Shown: in pieces, positions 35,117-43,845 of the stretch | How positions within the stretch are numbered: the first letter of the stretch is position 1 | How the letters are laid out: the number at the start of each line of letters is the position of its first letter | From: Planctomycetota bacterium | Lineage (GTDB): Bacteria > Planctomycetota > UBA1135 > GCA-002686595 | DNA length: 64,000 bases | NCBI GenBank assembly: GCA_023150475.1 | Contig: JAKLKU010000006.1 | Coordinates: 124,001 to 188,000 of the forward strand | Reading direction: 5' to 3' | The notes under the pieces: generated by a model | Database searches by the model: none | What the model was told of the DNA's origin: nothing | Seen by the model: only the letters and a program-made list of their open reading frames with translations | Program-made: the position numbers and the translations under genes

Positions 35117-36193
35117 TCATTCGTCGTCGCCGCCGGTGTCGTACACGCGGTCGATCCGATAGCCGCGCAGGTTGCGCGCCTGGGTGTAGATGATGATCTC
35201 GCCGACCAGGCCGAAACCGACGATCTGGACGCCGAGCGCGACGAGCAGCAGCGCGATGACGAAGATCGGCCGTCCGTAGAGCGCGGCGCCGAGGAAGAGC
35301 CGCTGGTAGCCGATCACCGCGAGGATCACGGCTCCGATCGTCAGCGTCAGCGCGCCGACGGAACCGAAGAAGCGCAACGGCTTGTGCGTGAACTTGGTCA
35401 GGAACATCACGCCGAGCACGTCGAGGAACCGCCGCACGTAGACGCCGATTCCGTAGATGCCGGTCTTGCCCCACTCGCGCAGGTGCCGCACCGGGAGTTC
35501 GACGACGTGGAAGCCCTGGCGGTGCGCGATCACCGGAAGGAACCGGTACATGTCGCCATACACCGCGATCTCGTCGAACACGTCGCGGCGGATCGCGCGC
35601 AGGTAGCAGTTCAGGTCGTGGAAGTTCGCCTGGATGATCTGACGGATGATCCAGTTGAAGAGCGCCGATTGCAGACGGTTCAGCCAAGGATCGACGCGCG
35701 GTTTGCGCCACGGCGTGACGAAATCCGCGCCTTCTTCGATCTTGGCGAGCATCGCGCGCACTTCGACGGGGTCGATCTGCACGTACGGCGGCGAAGTCAG
35801 GATGACACGACCGCGCGCCTTCTCGACACCCGCGGAGAGGCAGATCGACTCGCCGAAGGGCGACTTGAAGGAGATCAGCTTGATCCGCTCTCCGTGGGCG
35901 GCGGCGAGCGCTTGCGCCGTGTGGTACGCCGGCCCGCGGACGGCGTCGAAGACGAGCAGGCACTCCCACGACTTGCCGTCGCGATCGAGTTCGTCGCCGA
36001 GCGCTTTGACGACGTCGGCGACTTCGGCGTCTGGATGCGCGATCGGCACGACGATCGAGACGTCGAGCGAGTCCGTCGCAAAGGGCTCCACAGCGTTCGC
36101 GCGTACCGGTGCGCGCTCCGCGCTCGCCGCGGGGTGCGGCGCGGCGCTCGGTGCGGGGAGCGGGGCTTGGGACGTCGGCGAGTTGGAGGTCAC
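35117..36193 (-). CDS. GT2-fold protein lacking catalytic motifs (likely pseudo-glycosyltransferase)
   Basis: A 358-aa protein with the overall plan of DPM1/ArnC-type polyprenyl-phosphate glycosyltransferases: a GT-A fold, then MYRFLPVIAHRQGF, RHLREWGKTGIYG, and a C-terminal pair of membrane segments. Aligned by eye with its neighbour (36198-37154), the nucleotide site VYVDDHSKD is replaced by LLVFDAVRG, and the metal-binding LDADLQNDP by LTSPPYVQID, so the DXD function appears lost. Residues downstream are well kept, which argues against decay. It ends 67 bases before the FemAB gene and starts 4 bases after the intact GT2 stop, suggesting a heteromer with that enzyme. Confidence 0.75.
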   Translation of the reverse strand: MTSNSPTSQAPLPAPSAAPHPAASAERAPVRANAVEPFATDSLDVSIVVPIAHPDAEVADVVKALGDELDRDGKSWECLLVFDAVRGPAYHTAQALAAAHGERIKLISFKSPFGESICLSAGVEKARGRVILTSPPYVQIDPVEVRAMLAKIEEGADFVTPWRKPRVDPWLNRLQSALFNWIIRQIIQANFHDLNCYLRAIRRDVFDEIAVYGDMYRFLPVIAHRQGFHVVELPVRHLREWGKTGIYGIGVYVRRFLDVLGVMFLTKFTHKPLRFFGSVGALTLTIGAVILAVIGYQRLFLGAALYGRPIFVIALLLVALGVQIVGFGLVGEIIIYTQARNLRGYRIDRVYDTGGDDE

Positions 36194-36197
36194 GGGC

Positions 36198-37154
36198 TCA
36201 ATCCTGGTCGCTGACGATGCGGTCGAGCACCCGGCGGCGGTGCATCCCGCTCGCCGTCACGGCGAGTTCCGAGAGCAGTCCGAGCAGGATGTAGTAGACG
36301 GCGAGCCAAAGGAAGAGGCCGACCACCAACACGACGTAGTCGGGCCAGCGCGCTTCGATCCGGCCGTGCCGGTAGTCCCAGACGCCGAAGACCAACGCGA
36401 GCACGCTGATGCCGGCGAACGGCAACGAGAAGAGCCCGAAGTAGTGCAGCGGACGGTGCGCGAACTGGGCGATCAACTTGATCGTGAAGAGGTCGAGGAA
36501 CACCCGCAGCGCCCGCTCGATGCCGTACTTCGATTGGCCGTGCACGCGCGGCCGGTGGTTGACGACGACCTCCGAGATGCGGGCGCCGCTCTGGCGCGAC
36601 ATCGCGGGCAGGAAGCGGTGCTGCTCCGCGTAGATCGGCAGGTTCTTGACGATCTGCCGGCGGAACGCCTTCAAAGTGCAGCCCGTGTCGTGGATCCCCG
36701 TGCCGGTGACCCACGCGATCAGGCGATTCGCGATCCGCGACGGCAACCGGCGCAGCAGGAACCCGTCCTGGCGCGCCTTGCGCCAACCCGCGACGACGTC
36801 GTAGCCGCGCTCGAGCTCCGCGAGCAGGCGCGGGATGTCGGCCGGGTCGTTCTGCAGGTCGGCATCGAGCGTGATCACCACGTCGCCGCGCGAGTGGTCG
36901 AAACCGGCTCCCATCGCTGCGGTCTGGCCGAAGTTGCGCGAGAAGCGGATCACGCGCACCCTGGGATCGCGCCGTCGCAGCCCGAGCAGCACGGCGAGGC
37001 TCTTGTCCTTCGAGTGATCGTCGACGTAGATCACTTCGGCGCTGCGCCCGGTCGCGGCGAGCGCGGCGGCGATCTGCGCGTGCAGCTCCTCCAGGCTGTC
37101 CTCTTCGTTGTAGACGGGGACGACGATGGAAATCGCGGGGCGCTCCGATCCCAT
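36198..37154 (-). CDS. polyprenyl-phosphate glycosyltransferase, GT2 (DPM1/ArnC-like)
   Basis: A 318-aa enzyme predicted to transfer a sugar from a nucleotide donor to undecaprenyl phosphate at the inner membrane. The motifs are intact: SIVVPVYNEEDSLEEL, VIYVDDHSKDKS, VITLDADLQNDP and the acceptor-region HRPRVHGQSKYG. Two membrane helices follow (GLFSLPFAGISVLALVFG and DYVVLVVGLFLWLAVYYI). The start at 37154 is the ATG that puts the YNEE motif near residue 15. It is the first of three genes transcribed leftward (GT2, pseudo-GT2, FemAB). A 7-T run at 37199-37205, the longest A/T run noticed in the window, lies 45 bases upstream. Confidence 0.9.
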   Translation of the reverse strand: MGSERPAISIVVPVYNEEDSLEELHAQIAAALAATGRSAEVIYVDDHSKDKSLAVLLGLRRRDPRVRVIRFSRNFGQTAAMGAGFDHSRGDVVITLDADLQNDPADIPRLLAELERGYDVVAGWRKARQDGFLLRRLPSRIANRLIAWVTGTGIHDTGCTLKAFRRQIVKNLPIYAEQHRFLPAMSRQSGARISEVVVNHRPRVHGQSKYGIERALRVFLDLFTIKLIAQFAHRPLHYFGLFSLPFAGISVLALVFGVWDYRHGRIEARWPDYVVLVVGLFLWLAVYYILLGLLSELAVTASGMHRRRVLDRIVSDQD

Positions 37155-37336
37155 GGGCGAACGTTGAACGTACCGCACCGCAGCGACCGAGCGGGAGGTT
37201 TTTTTGCTCGCCTCTGGCCTCCGACGGCGCCACCCGGGCCCTGACGGGAACCTCCGACGACCCTCCGAGCGCCGCCGGAAAGTCCTTCCGTGCCGCCCGC
37301 GGCGCGCGTTCAGACGCGCGAACGCCGGAGTCGAAA

Positions 37337-37352
37337 AGGCACGACACATGCG
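37337..37352 (+). promoter_or_regulatory. sigma-54-like -24/-12 element upstream of activator gene
   Basis: AGGCACGACACATGCG has GG at 37338-37339 and GC at 37350-37351, exactly 12 bases apart as sigma-54 promoters need, and agrees with TGGCAC at five of six positions; the -12 part (ATGC) differs from TTGC by one. Transcription would begin near 37363, five bases before the first GTG candidate and 26 before the next. Confidence 0.35.
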
Positions 37353-37367
37353 TTGCGGAGTTTGGAC

Positions 37368-38882
37368 GTGATCAGCGCGCGCGACACCGTGCGGCCGAGG
37401 ATCGGGCTCGTCTTGCCGCGCGGCGGCGAGCACGAGCGGCTGCTCGCCGCGCTCGGCGAGGCAGGCTTCGAGCCGCGCGACGCGAGCCCGGACGCCGAGG
37501 AATTCGACCCTGCGGCGTGGCTCGTCGATCCGGCCGAGCTCGGCGGCGATTGGTCGGCGCTCGGCGAGCACGAGGGCCGTTCGACGCCGGTGATCCTGCT
37601 CGCGTCCTTCGGTTCGATCGGCGACGCGGTCGACGCGATGCGTCGCGGCGCCGCGGACTACCTGACCCGACCAATCGCGGCGGATCGCCTCGTCATCAGT
37701 CTGAAGCGCGCGCTCGAAGACGCGGAACTGCGCACCGAGAACGAGCGATTGAAGGAGAGCCTCGGCGAACGCTTCGGTCTCGGCCGGATCCTGTCGCGAG
37801 ATCCGCGGATGCTCGAAGTCAAACACATCGTCGAAAGCGTCGCCGACACGCGGGCGCACCTCTTGATCACCGGCGAAAGCGGCACGGGCAAGACGTTGCT
37901 CGCGCGCGCGATCCACCAACGTTCTTCGCGGCACGCGCGGCCGTTCGTCGAAGTGAACTGCGGCGCGTTGCCCGTGACGCTGCTCGAGAGCGAACTCTTC
38001 GGGCACGTCAAAGGCGCGTTCACCGGAGCGACCAAGGACAAGGCCGGGCGCTTCGAAGCCGCGGACACCGGCACGTTGTTCCTCGACGAGATCGCGACGG
38101 CGCCGCCGGAGCTGCAGGTCAAGCTCCTGCGGGTGCTCCAGGACAAACTCTTCGAGCGCGTCGGCGACACCGAGACCCGCCAAGTCGACGTGCGCGTGAT
38201 CGCCGCGACGAACCGCGACTTGCGCGACGAAGTGCGGCAAGGACGGTTCCGCGAGGACCTGTACTGGCGGCTCGCCGTTGTGCCGATCCACCTGCCGCCG
38301 CTGCGAGAGCGGCCGCGCGACGTCGCGCTGCTCGCGGAGCACTTCGTCACGCGTGCGGCGACCGAGTACGGCAGGCCGGTCAAGGCGCTCGCGCCCGACG
38401 CGCTCGCCGCGTTGTGCAACGCGCCGTGGCCGGGCAACGTCCGCGAGCTCGAGAACACGCTCGAACGGGCCGTGTTGCTCGCGCGCGGCGACGTGCTCGA
38501 ACTCGCCGACCTCGGCGCGGACTTCGCGCCGCCGGTCGGTGCCGCCTGCGAGCTTCGCCGGCCGCTGGTTCAAGACGCCCAGGGCGCATTCGGTGTCAGC
38601 GGGGCGAGCGGCGAGTTGGGTGCGCCAGGGACGCCAGGGACTGGCGGCGGTCTCCCACACTTGAAGGCCGCGCTCGCGGAACCCGAACGAGAGCTCATCC
38701 TGCGCGCGCTCGAACGCCATGGAGGTTCGCGCAAGGCCACGGCGCAGGCGCTCGGCGTCAATCGCACGACGTTGTTCAACAAGATGCGCAAGTACGGGCT
38801 GCTCGGGATCCCCTCCCGCGCCGCTCTCCGTCCGCGCACGCCGCCCGCGCCTGGACATCCCTCCTCCGAACCCGCAACCTAA
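37368..38882 (+). CDS. NtrC-type sigma-54 activator with degenerate receiver (PrsR-like context)
   Basis: A 504-aa transcription activator. The N-terminal domain (about 10-120) has a receiver fold but lacks most active-site residues: the acid pocket reads VLPRGG, the Thr position is Ala (LLASFGS) and the Lys position is Arg (DYLTRPI). Only the Asp in LVDPAEL remains. The AAA+ domain is standard: GESGTGKT, HVKGAFTGATKD, GTLFLDEI. A low-complexity Gly/Ala/Pro segment (about 385-420) links to a Fis-type helix-turn-helix. GTG at 37368 and GTG at 37389 are both possible starts. The TPR gene follows after 22 bases. In XrtA loci the activator PrsR sits beside the TPR protein PrsT, which this pair resembles. 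Confidence 0.85.
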   Translation: MISARDTVRPRIGLVLPRGGEHERLLAALGEAGFEPRDASPDAEEFDPAAWLVDPAELGGDWSALGEHEGRSTPVILLASFGSIGDAVDAMRRGAADYLTRPIAADRLVISLKRALEDAELRTENERLKESLGERFGLGRILSRDPRMLEVKHIVESVADTRAHLLITGESGTGKTLLARAIHQRSSRHARPFVEVNCGALPVTLLESELFGHVKGAFTGATKDKAGRFEAADTGTLFLDEIATAPPELQVKLLRVLQDKLFERVGDTETRQVDVRVIAATNRDLRDEVRQGRFREDLYWRLAVVPIHLPPLRERPRDVALLAEHFVTRAATEYGRPVKALAPDALAALCNAPWPGNVRELENTLERAVLLARGDVLELADLGADFAPPVGAACELRRPLVQDAQGAFGVSGASGELGAPGTPGTGGGLPHLKAALAEPERELILRALERHGGSRKATAQALGVNRTTLFNKMRKYGLLGIPSRAALRPRTPPAPGHPSSEPAT

Positions 38883-38904
38883 GGGCTTCCTCCCCTTCCC
38901 CCCG

Positions 38905-41900
38905 ATGCGTTTCACGACCTGGATCCTCGTCCTGATCTGCCTGGCGACCGTCGGCCTGCTCGGCGGGCTCGTCTTCAGCGGCGGGGAACGCACGCCGAAG
39001 GAGCTCCTCGACTCCGCGCGTCTGCGCGTGCAAGGGCCGGACCCCGACACGTCGGGTGCGCTCGCCGACCTCGACTTCGCGCTGCGTCTCGCGCTCTCCG
39101 ACGCGAATCCCGACCGTTCGGTCGTCGCCGACGTGCTGGTCGCGCGAGGCTCGATGTTGCGCGGCATCGGCTCGCTGACGCAGGCGCGCAGCGATTTCCA
39201 AGCCGTGTTGGACACGTGGCGACCGGGCGACGCCGACGTCGAGTTGAAGCTCGTCGAACTCGACGTGCGCGAACGCAACTACGACGGCGCGCTCGAACGA
39301 GTCTCCGCGCTCCTGAAGCGCGAGCCCGACCTGATCGAGGGGTGGACGCAACGTGGACTGATCCTGATCTCGCTCGCCGAGCGGCGCATCTCCGAGGCCT
39401 ACACGATCACGCGGGCCGTGATGGCGGACGAAGAGGCGCGGATCGCCCAGGACCTCGTCTTCAAGGCCGCCGGCATGGACGTGGCGGACCCGCTGCGCGT
39501 CGCGGTGCTCCACGACTTGCGGAGCCACTTCGAGATCCCGGAGGAGTCCGAGGCTCGCGACGTGTTGCGCATCGTCGACCTTGCGAGCCGCGACCTCGCC
39601 GAAGCGCGCGTCGCGCTGGTGCAGTCCTTCCGCGGCAAGTTGAGCCGCGAAGCCCTGCAGGCGTACCAACAGATCCTCGAGCGCTCCGGCCGGCTGCAGG
39701 ACGCCGTCGACTTCGCGCGCGCGATCGTCGTGCACCCCGTGGCGCACGCGGATCGCGAGATCATGCACTCCGTGCTCCGCGCGTTGGTGGGACTCGGGCG
39801 CCCCGAGCTCGGCTGCGACACGATCGACCAGAGTCTCGCGCGACACGTCGTGCCCGACGAGAGCTTCTTCGAGACTTGGTGCCGCGCGCTCTACGAAGCG
39901 GAGCGCTGGCGGCCGTTGACGTTCATCGCCCAGCAGATGCGGCTCTACTCCGCCGAAGAGCGTCGCTCGGTGCCGCAGTTCTACATGGCGATCGGTCAAG
40001 CCGAGGACCGCCAGTGCGGGCCGGCGTTGAGCTCGCTCGCGCGTTATCTCGTCGCCGAACCGCTCGAGCCCGTTCCGAACGCGATCGAGATCGCGCGCCG
40101 CGCACAGGCTCGGTGCGCGCAAGCGCAAGGCGAGATCCTGCAGGAGAAGCCCGCGCTGATCGAGCTCCTGCGCATCGCGCCGGACACGAGCGGCGAAGAG
40201 TGGCTGCGTTACGCGGAGGTCCTGCGGCAGACCGAACCGGAGTCCGTCGACAAGATCGAAGACGCGTTGACGCACGCGTTGCGCCTGCTGCCCGAGAAGC
40301 GCGCCGATCTGTTGCCGCGTTGGGCCGAAGCCGGTCGTGGACACATGCTCGTCAACGGCGTGTCGCTCGACGTGCTCTACGAAGAGCTCGTCGCACAGGG
40401 CCTCTCGACGCCGCTCGGGCCCGCGGGGCCGTACGAGCTGTGGAAACTCGCCGAGCTCCACGAGCAACGTGGCGCCCCGGCGCAAGCGATGGCGTGCTGC
40501 CGGCGCATCCTGGGCAACTATCCGGGCTTCCTGCCGGCCGTCGATCTCCTGGCCGAGCTCTCGCTGCGCGCCGGCGACGAACGCACGGCGGCGGAGCAGT
40601 GGATCGAGCACCTGCGACGCACCGGCCCCGAAGCGGCGACGCTCAAGAACCTGAAGCGGCTCGACGAAGCGACGCTCACCGACGCCGAGCTGCTCGAACT
40701 GGTCCGACTCGACCCCGAGCGCACCGGTCGTCTGCTCGCTGCGCGCACGTTGCGGCAGGAAGACCGGTCCGCCGACGCGCTGAACGGGCTCTACGCGCTC
40801 GACACGGCGCCGCTCGGCGACGAGGGGCGCTTGCTGATCGCGAACCTGAACGCCGATCTCGAGAAGTGGAGCGCGGTGCTCGACGTGCTCGGCGACGTGC
40901 CTCCCGACTCGACTTGGTTCAGCCAAGCGCTGCCGCTCGCGATCGATGCGGCTCTGCGTTCGCAGGACGACGCACGGCTCGGGCGGTGGATCCGAACCGT
41001 AGGCAAGGACGCCAAACTCGAGTCCTTCGCCGCCTTGCGCAGCATCGATCTACTGCTCTCGGACGGCCGGCTCGCCGAAGCGAGCGCCCTGGCGAAAGCC
41101 GTCGACGAGCATCCGGCGTTGCGCGGCGGACCGCTCTACTTGCGTCGCGCGCAGCTCGAGTGGCTCAACGGGACTCGGCGTGCGGCGGACGACTACCTCG
41201 AACGCGCGAGCGCGTTCGACGAGACCGGCGGACCGGAACTCGGCCGCTTGTTCCTCGCGCTCGACGACCGCTCGTGGAGCCGCTTGCCGTTCTACGTTCG
41301 CGAAGTGAACCGCACGCGCTTCAAGGCGACGCCGCTGCAGACGGCGATCCTCGCGTTCTACGACGAGCGCGTCGACCAAGCCGAACGTGCGCTCGCCGAC
41401 GGCATGCGGAACTCGCCCGACGATCCGCTCTGGGCGCTCGCGAACGCGGCGATCGCGTTGATGCGCGGCACGGCCGCTTCCGACGTCCAGCCGTTCGGCG
41501 AAGAAGCCGACGTCGAGACGATGGTGTTCCTCCGCGGCGAAGGTTCGACCGGGGATCCGCGGCAAGCGCTCGGTTACGTCCTCGCCGCGACGTCGCGCTC
41601 GTGGGCCGCCTGGTGCGCGGCTGCGGCGGAACGCGACGCCGCACCGCCGAAGCCGGGCTCCTTGTGGCCGACTTACCTCGCGGCGCGAGCGGAGCTCGTG
41701 CTCGGCAACGGGCGGCGCGCGGAAGGCCTGCTGACGTCGCTCGTGCGCGCGTTCCCGCGCTTCGCGCCCGGTTGGCGGCTGCTCGAAGAAGTCACGCTTT
41801 CGCGCGTCGGTCGGTTCGATGACCTCGAACTCGTCCGGTTGCGCAACGCGCGGCGCAAGGCGCTCGGCGCCGAAGGCGGCGACGAGGCGGAAGAGCTGCT

Positions 41901-42990
41901 CGTCAAGGCGATGGACCTCGCCGCGAAGCAAGAATACGAGGACGCTGCGACGGCGGCGCGCCTCGCGCTGGACGCGAATCCGACGTTGCTCCCGGCGCTC
42001 GTCACGCTCGCGGACATCGAACGTGCACGCGGCGATTGGACCGCGTCGGTGGCCGCGCTGGCGCGAGCGACCGAAGTGGCGCCGGTCGCCTCCGACAGCA
42101 AGTACGTCGCCGCGCTGATCGAGCGCATGGACGAAGCGACGGTCAAAGCGAAGGACCAGATCACGACGGCGTTGCGCGCCGGCCGTCTGGACGCGCTTTC
42201 GAAACGCTTCCCGCAGGACCCGTGGGTCGCGCTGGAGCTCGCGAAACTCGACGTCGTCTCGGCGCCGACGTTGCCCGCGATCGGCGTCGCGCGCGCCTAC
42301 GATCGACTGCGCCGCTTCCGCAGCGCGACGCAGGAGAAGTCCCTCGACTCGTTGCGCGTCGGATCGGTGCGCCGCTGGAAGGACTTCTACGCCGCGCTCG
42401 ATCCCGATCGCGCGGAGACGTTCGTGCGCGGAGAGCTCGAGAAGCGCGCGGGCTCGATCGAGACCTGGTTGATGCTCGGTGAGTGTCTCGCCGACCGTGG
42501 CAAGCCCGACGAAGCGATCAAGCTCTACGAGTTCGTGCAGAAGATGGTGCCCGACAGCCAGACCCGGCGCGCGATCGCGTGGCTCCTGTCCTCGACCGGC
42601 CGCGACCTCGAGCGCATGCAAGAGAACATCGACGTCGCGATGCGTCTCGAAGGCATCACGACACCGGACCTCGATCTCGAGTTCACGCAGGCGCGTGGCT
42701 TCTGCAACGCCGGCGCGGCGTCGCGCGACGCAGGCATCGACACGCTCGCGCGCCTCTGGGAAAACCGCGCGAAAGCGACCGGACGCGTCGGCACCGCCGA
42801 TCTCGGGCAGTTCTACGGCACCCAGTTGGTGCAACGCGCGCGCTTCCAGGACCGTCAAACCGCGATCGACGTCCTCGATGCCGTGCGCGACTCCGTGGCC
42901 GACCCGGTGCGACGCAATCTGCTGAGCGCGCTCGCGAACCTGGCGACGCAGATCCCGGGGCGCACGGCAGCGCCCGCGGCGCCGAAGTGA
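38905..42990 (+). CDS. large membrane-anchored TPR-like protein (PrsT-like context)
   Basis: A 1361-aa protein with one N-terminal membrane segment (ILVLICLATVGLLGGLVFSG) and no cleavable signal. The rest is almost entirely helical with repeated TPR-like patterns, for example LDFALRLALSDANPDRS near 50, LEKRAGSIETWLMLGECLADRGKPDEAIKLY near 1175, and AAKQEYEDAATAARLALDANP near 1010. The repeats are divergent, and no catalytic motif is present. The ATG at 38905 gives a typical anchor start. It follows the activator by 22 bases and ends 3 bases before the convergent deacetylase stop. It is probably a periplasmic scaffold for the polysaccharide or outer-membrane machinery; that role is inferred from position. 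Confidence 0.75.
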   Translation: MRFTTWILVLICLATVGLLGGLVFSGGERTPKELLDSARLRVQGPDPDTSGALADLDFALRLALSDANPDRSVVADVLVARGSMLRGIGSLTQARSDFQAVLDTWRPGDADVELKLVELDVRERNYDGALERVSALLKREPDLIEGWTQRGLILISLAERRISEAYTITRAVMADEEARIAQDLVFKAAGMDVADPLRVAVLHDLRSHFEIPEESEARDVLRIVDLASRDLAEARVALVQSFRGKLSREALQAYQQILERSGRLQDAVDFARAIVVHPVAHADREIMHSVLRALVGLGRPELGCDTIDQSLARHVVPDESFFETWCRALYEAERWRPLTFIAQQMRLYSAEERRSVPQFYMAIGQAEDRQCGPALSSLARYLVAEPLEPVPNAIEIARRAQARCAQAQGEILQEKPALIELLRIAPDTSGEEWLRYAEVLRQTEPESVDKIEDALTHALRLLPEKRADLLPRWAEAGRGHMLVNGVSLDVLYEELVAQGLSTPLGPAGPYELWKLAELHEQRGAPAQAMACCRRILGNYPGFLPAVDLLAELSLRAGDERTAAEQWIEHLRRTGPEAATLKNLKRLDEATLTDAELLELVRLDPERTGRLLAARTLRQEDRSADALNGLYALDTAPLGDEGRLLIANLNADLEKWSAVLDVLGDVPPDSTWFSQALPLAIDAALRSQDDARLGRWIRTVGKDAKLESFAALRSIDLLLSDGRLAEASALAKAVDEHPALRGGPLYLRRAQLEWLNGTRRAADDYLERASAFDETGGPELGRLFLALDDRSWSRLPFYVREVNRTRFKATPLQTAILAFYDERVDQAERALADGMRNSPDDPLWALANAAIALMRGTAASDVQPFGEEADVETMVFLRGEGSTGDPRQALGYVLAATSRSWAAWCAAAAERDAAPPKPGSLWPTYLAARAELVLGNGRRAEGLLTSLVRAFPRFAPGWRLLEEVTLSRVGRFDDLELVRLRNARRKALGAEGGDEAEELLVKAMDLAAKQEYEDAATAARLALDANPTLLPALVTLADIERARGDWTASVAALARATEVAPVASDSKYVAALIERMDEATVKAKDQITTALRAGRLDALSKRFPQDPWVALELAKLDVVSAPTLPAIGVARAYDRLRRFRSATQEKSLDSLRVGSVRRWKDFYAALDPDRAETFVRGELEKRAGSIETWLMLGECLADRGKPDEAIKLYEFVQKMVPDSQTRRAIAWLLSSTGRDLERMQENIDVAMRLEGITTPDLDLEFTQARGFCNAGAASRDAGIDTLARLWENRAKATGRVGTADLGQFYGTQLVQRARFQDRQTAIDVLDAVRDSVADPVRRNLLSALANLATQIPGRTAAPAAPK

Positions 42991-42993
42991 AAC

Positions 42994-43845
42994 CTAGAGC
43001 GCGTGTCCGCGTGAGCGGAGCACGTCGCGGATCGTCGTGAATCGGAACTCGGCGAGCATGCGCTCGAGCCTCGGCAACGTGCGCTCGAGGTTGACGTAGT
43101 GCCGGAAGCGTGACGTCGCGCTCGCCGGTTGCCGTGGTTGGTCGGGATCGAACTCCCACGGGTGCAAATAGAAGAGCCCGTTGCGCCCGCGCCGCTCCAA
43201 AGCGCGCAGCGCGGCGCGCGTCACGCCGCCCGGCAACAAGCGGAAGTAACCCCCGCCCCCCATCGGCAGGTTGCGACCGAGGAACGGGTACGTCGCGACC
43301 GGGAACTCGATCAGCTTGCCGTTCGGCGTCTCGAGCACCGTGACGTCCGGCGCGAAGTCGGGCACGCCGTAGGTTGGATGGCGCACCGGGTGGATGCTCG
43401 AGTCGTAGCGATAGCCACGCTGCGCGAGGATCTCGAGCGCCCACCACGTGCGGCGGGTCAGCGTGAAGGTCGACGCGCGGAATCCGAGCGGACGCGGCGC
43501 GCCGGCGGCGACGAGCGCGTGTTCCGTGCGCTCGAGGTCGGCGACGAACTTCTCCGGCCCGAGGTCCCAGAGGAACTCGTGCTCGTAGCCGTGACTCGCC
43601 ACTTCGTGCCCACCGTCGATGCAGCGGCGGACCCACTGCGGATGCCGTTCGGCGATCCAACCGAGGAAGAAGAACGTCGCGTGCGCGCCGTGACGTTCGA
43701 GCGCGCCGAGGATGTGCTCCATGCCGATCGAGAGGCGCGAGTCGACGCGGTCCCAGTCGTCGCGCGAGAAGACGTGGCGCAGGTTCGCGACTTGGAAGTA
43801 CTCCTCGACGTCGAACGAGAACGCGTGCAACGGCCGATCCGTCAT
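42994..43845 (-). CDS. polysaccharide deacetylase, XrtA-associated type
   Basis: A 283-aa NodB-type deacetylase closely matching the XrtA system family (TIGR03006 as I remember it). Motifs in order: AFSFDVEEYFQV (metal Asp and DVEEYFQ mark), ATFFFLGWIAERHP, HEVASHGYEHEF (two metal His), GFRASTFTLT, GGGGYFRLLPGG, FYLHPWEFDPDQPR and RHYVNLERT. It lacks a signal peptide, as do relatives. It would remove N-acetyl groups from the exopolysaccharide or its precursor. The ATG overlaps the stop of the upstream GT4 gene in an ATGA. It is last of the coupled export series that starts at wza. Confidence 0.92.
   Translation of the reverse strand: MTDRPLHAFSFDVEEYFQVANLRHVFSRDDWDRVDSRLSIGMEHILGALERHGAHATFFFLGWIAERHPQWVRRCIDGGHEVASHGYEHEFLWDLGPEKFVADLERTEHALVAAGAPRPLGFRASTFTLTRRTWWALEILAQRGYRYDSSIHPVRHPTYGVPDFAPDVTVLETPNGKLIEFPVATYPFLGRNLPMGGGGYFRLLPGGVTRAALRALERRGRNGLFYLHPWEFDPDQPRQPASATSRFRHYVNLERTLPRLERMLAEFRFTTIRDVLRSRGHAL

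Noticed and set aside
37199..37205. T7 run as a terminator
   Set aside because: No stable hairpin precedes it on the plus strand and no plus-strand gene ends there; it is more likely an A-tract upstream of the GT2 gene.
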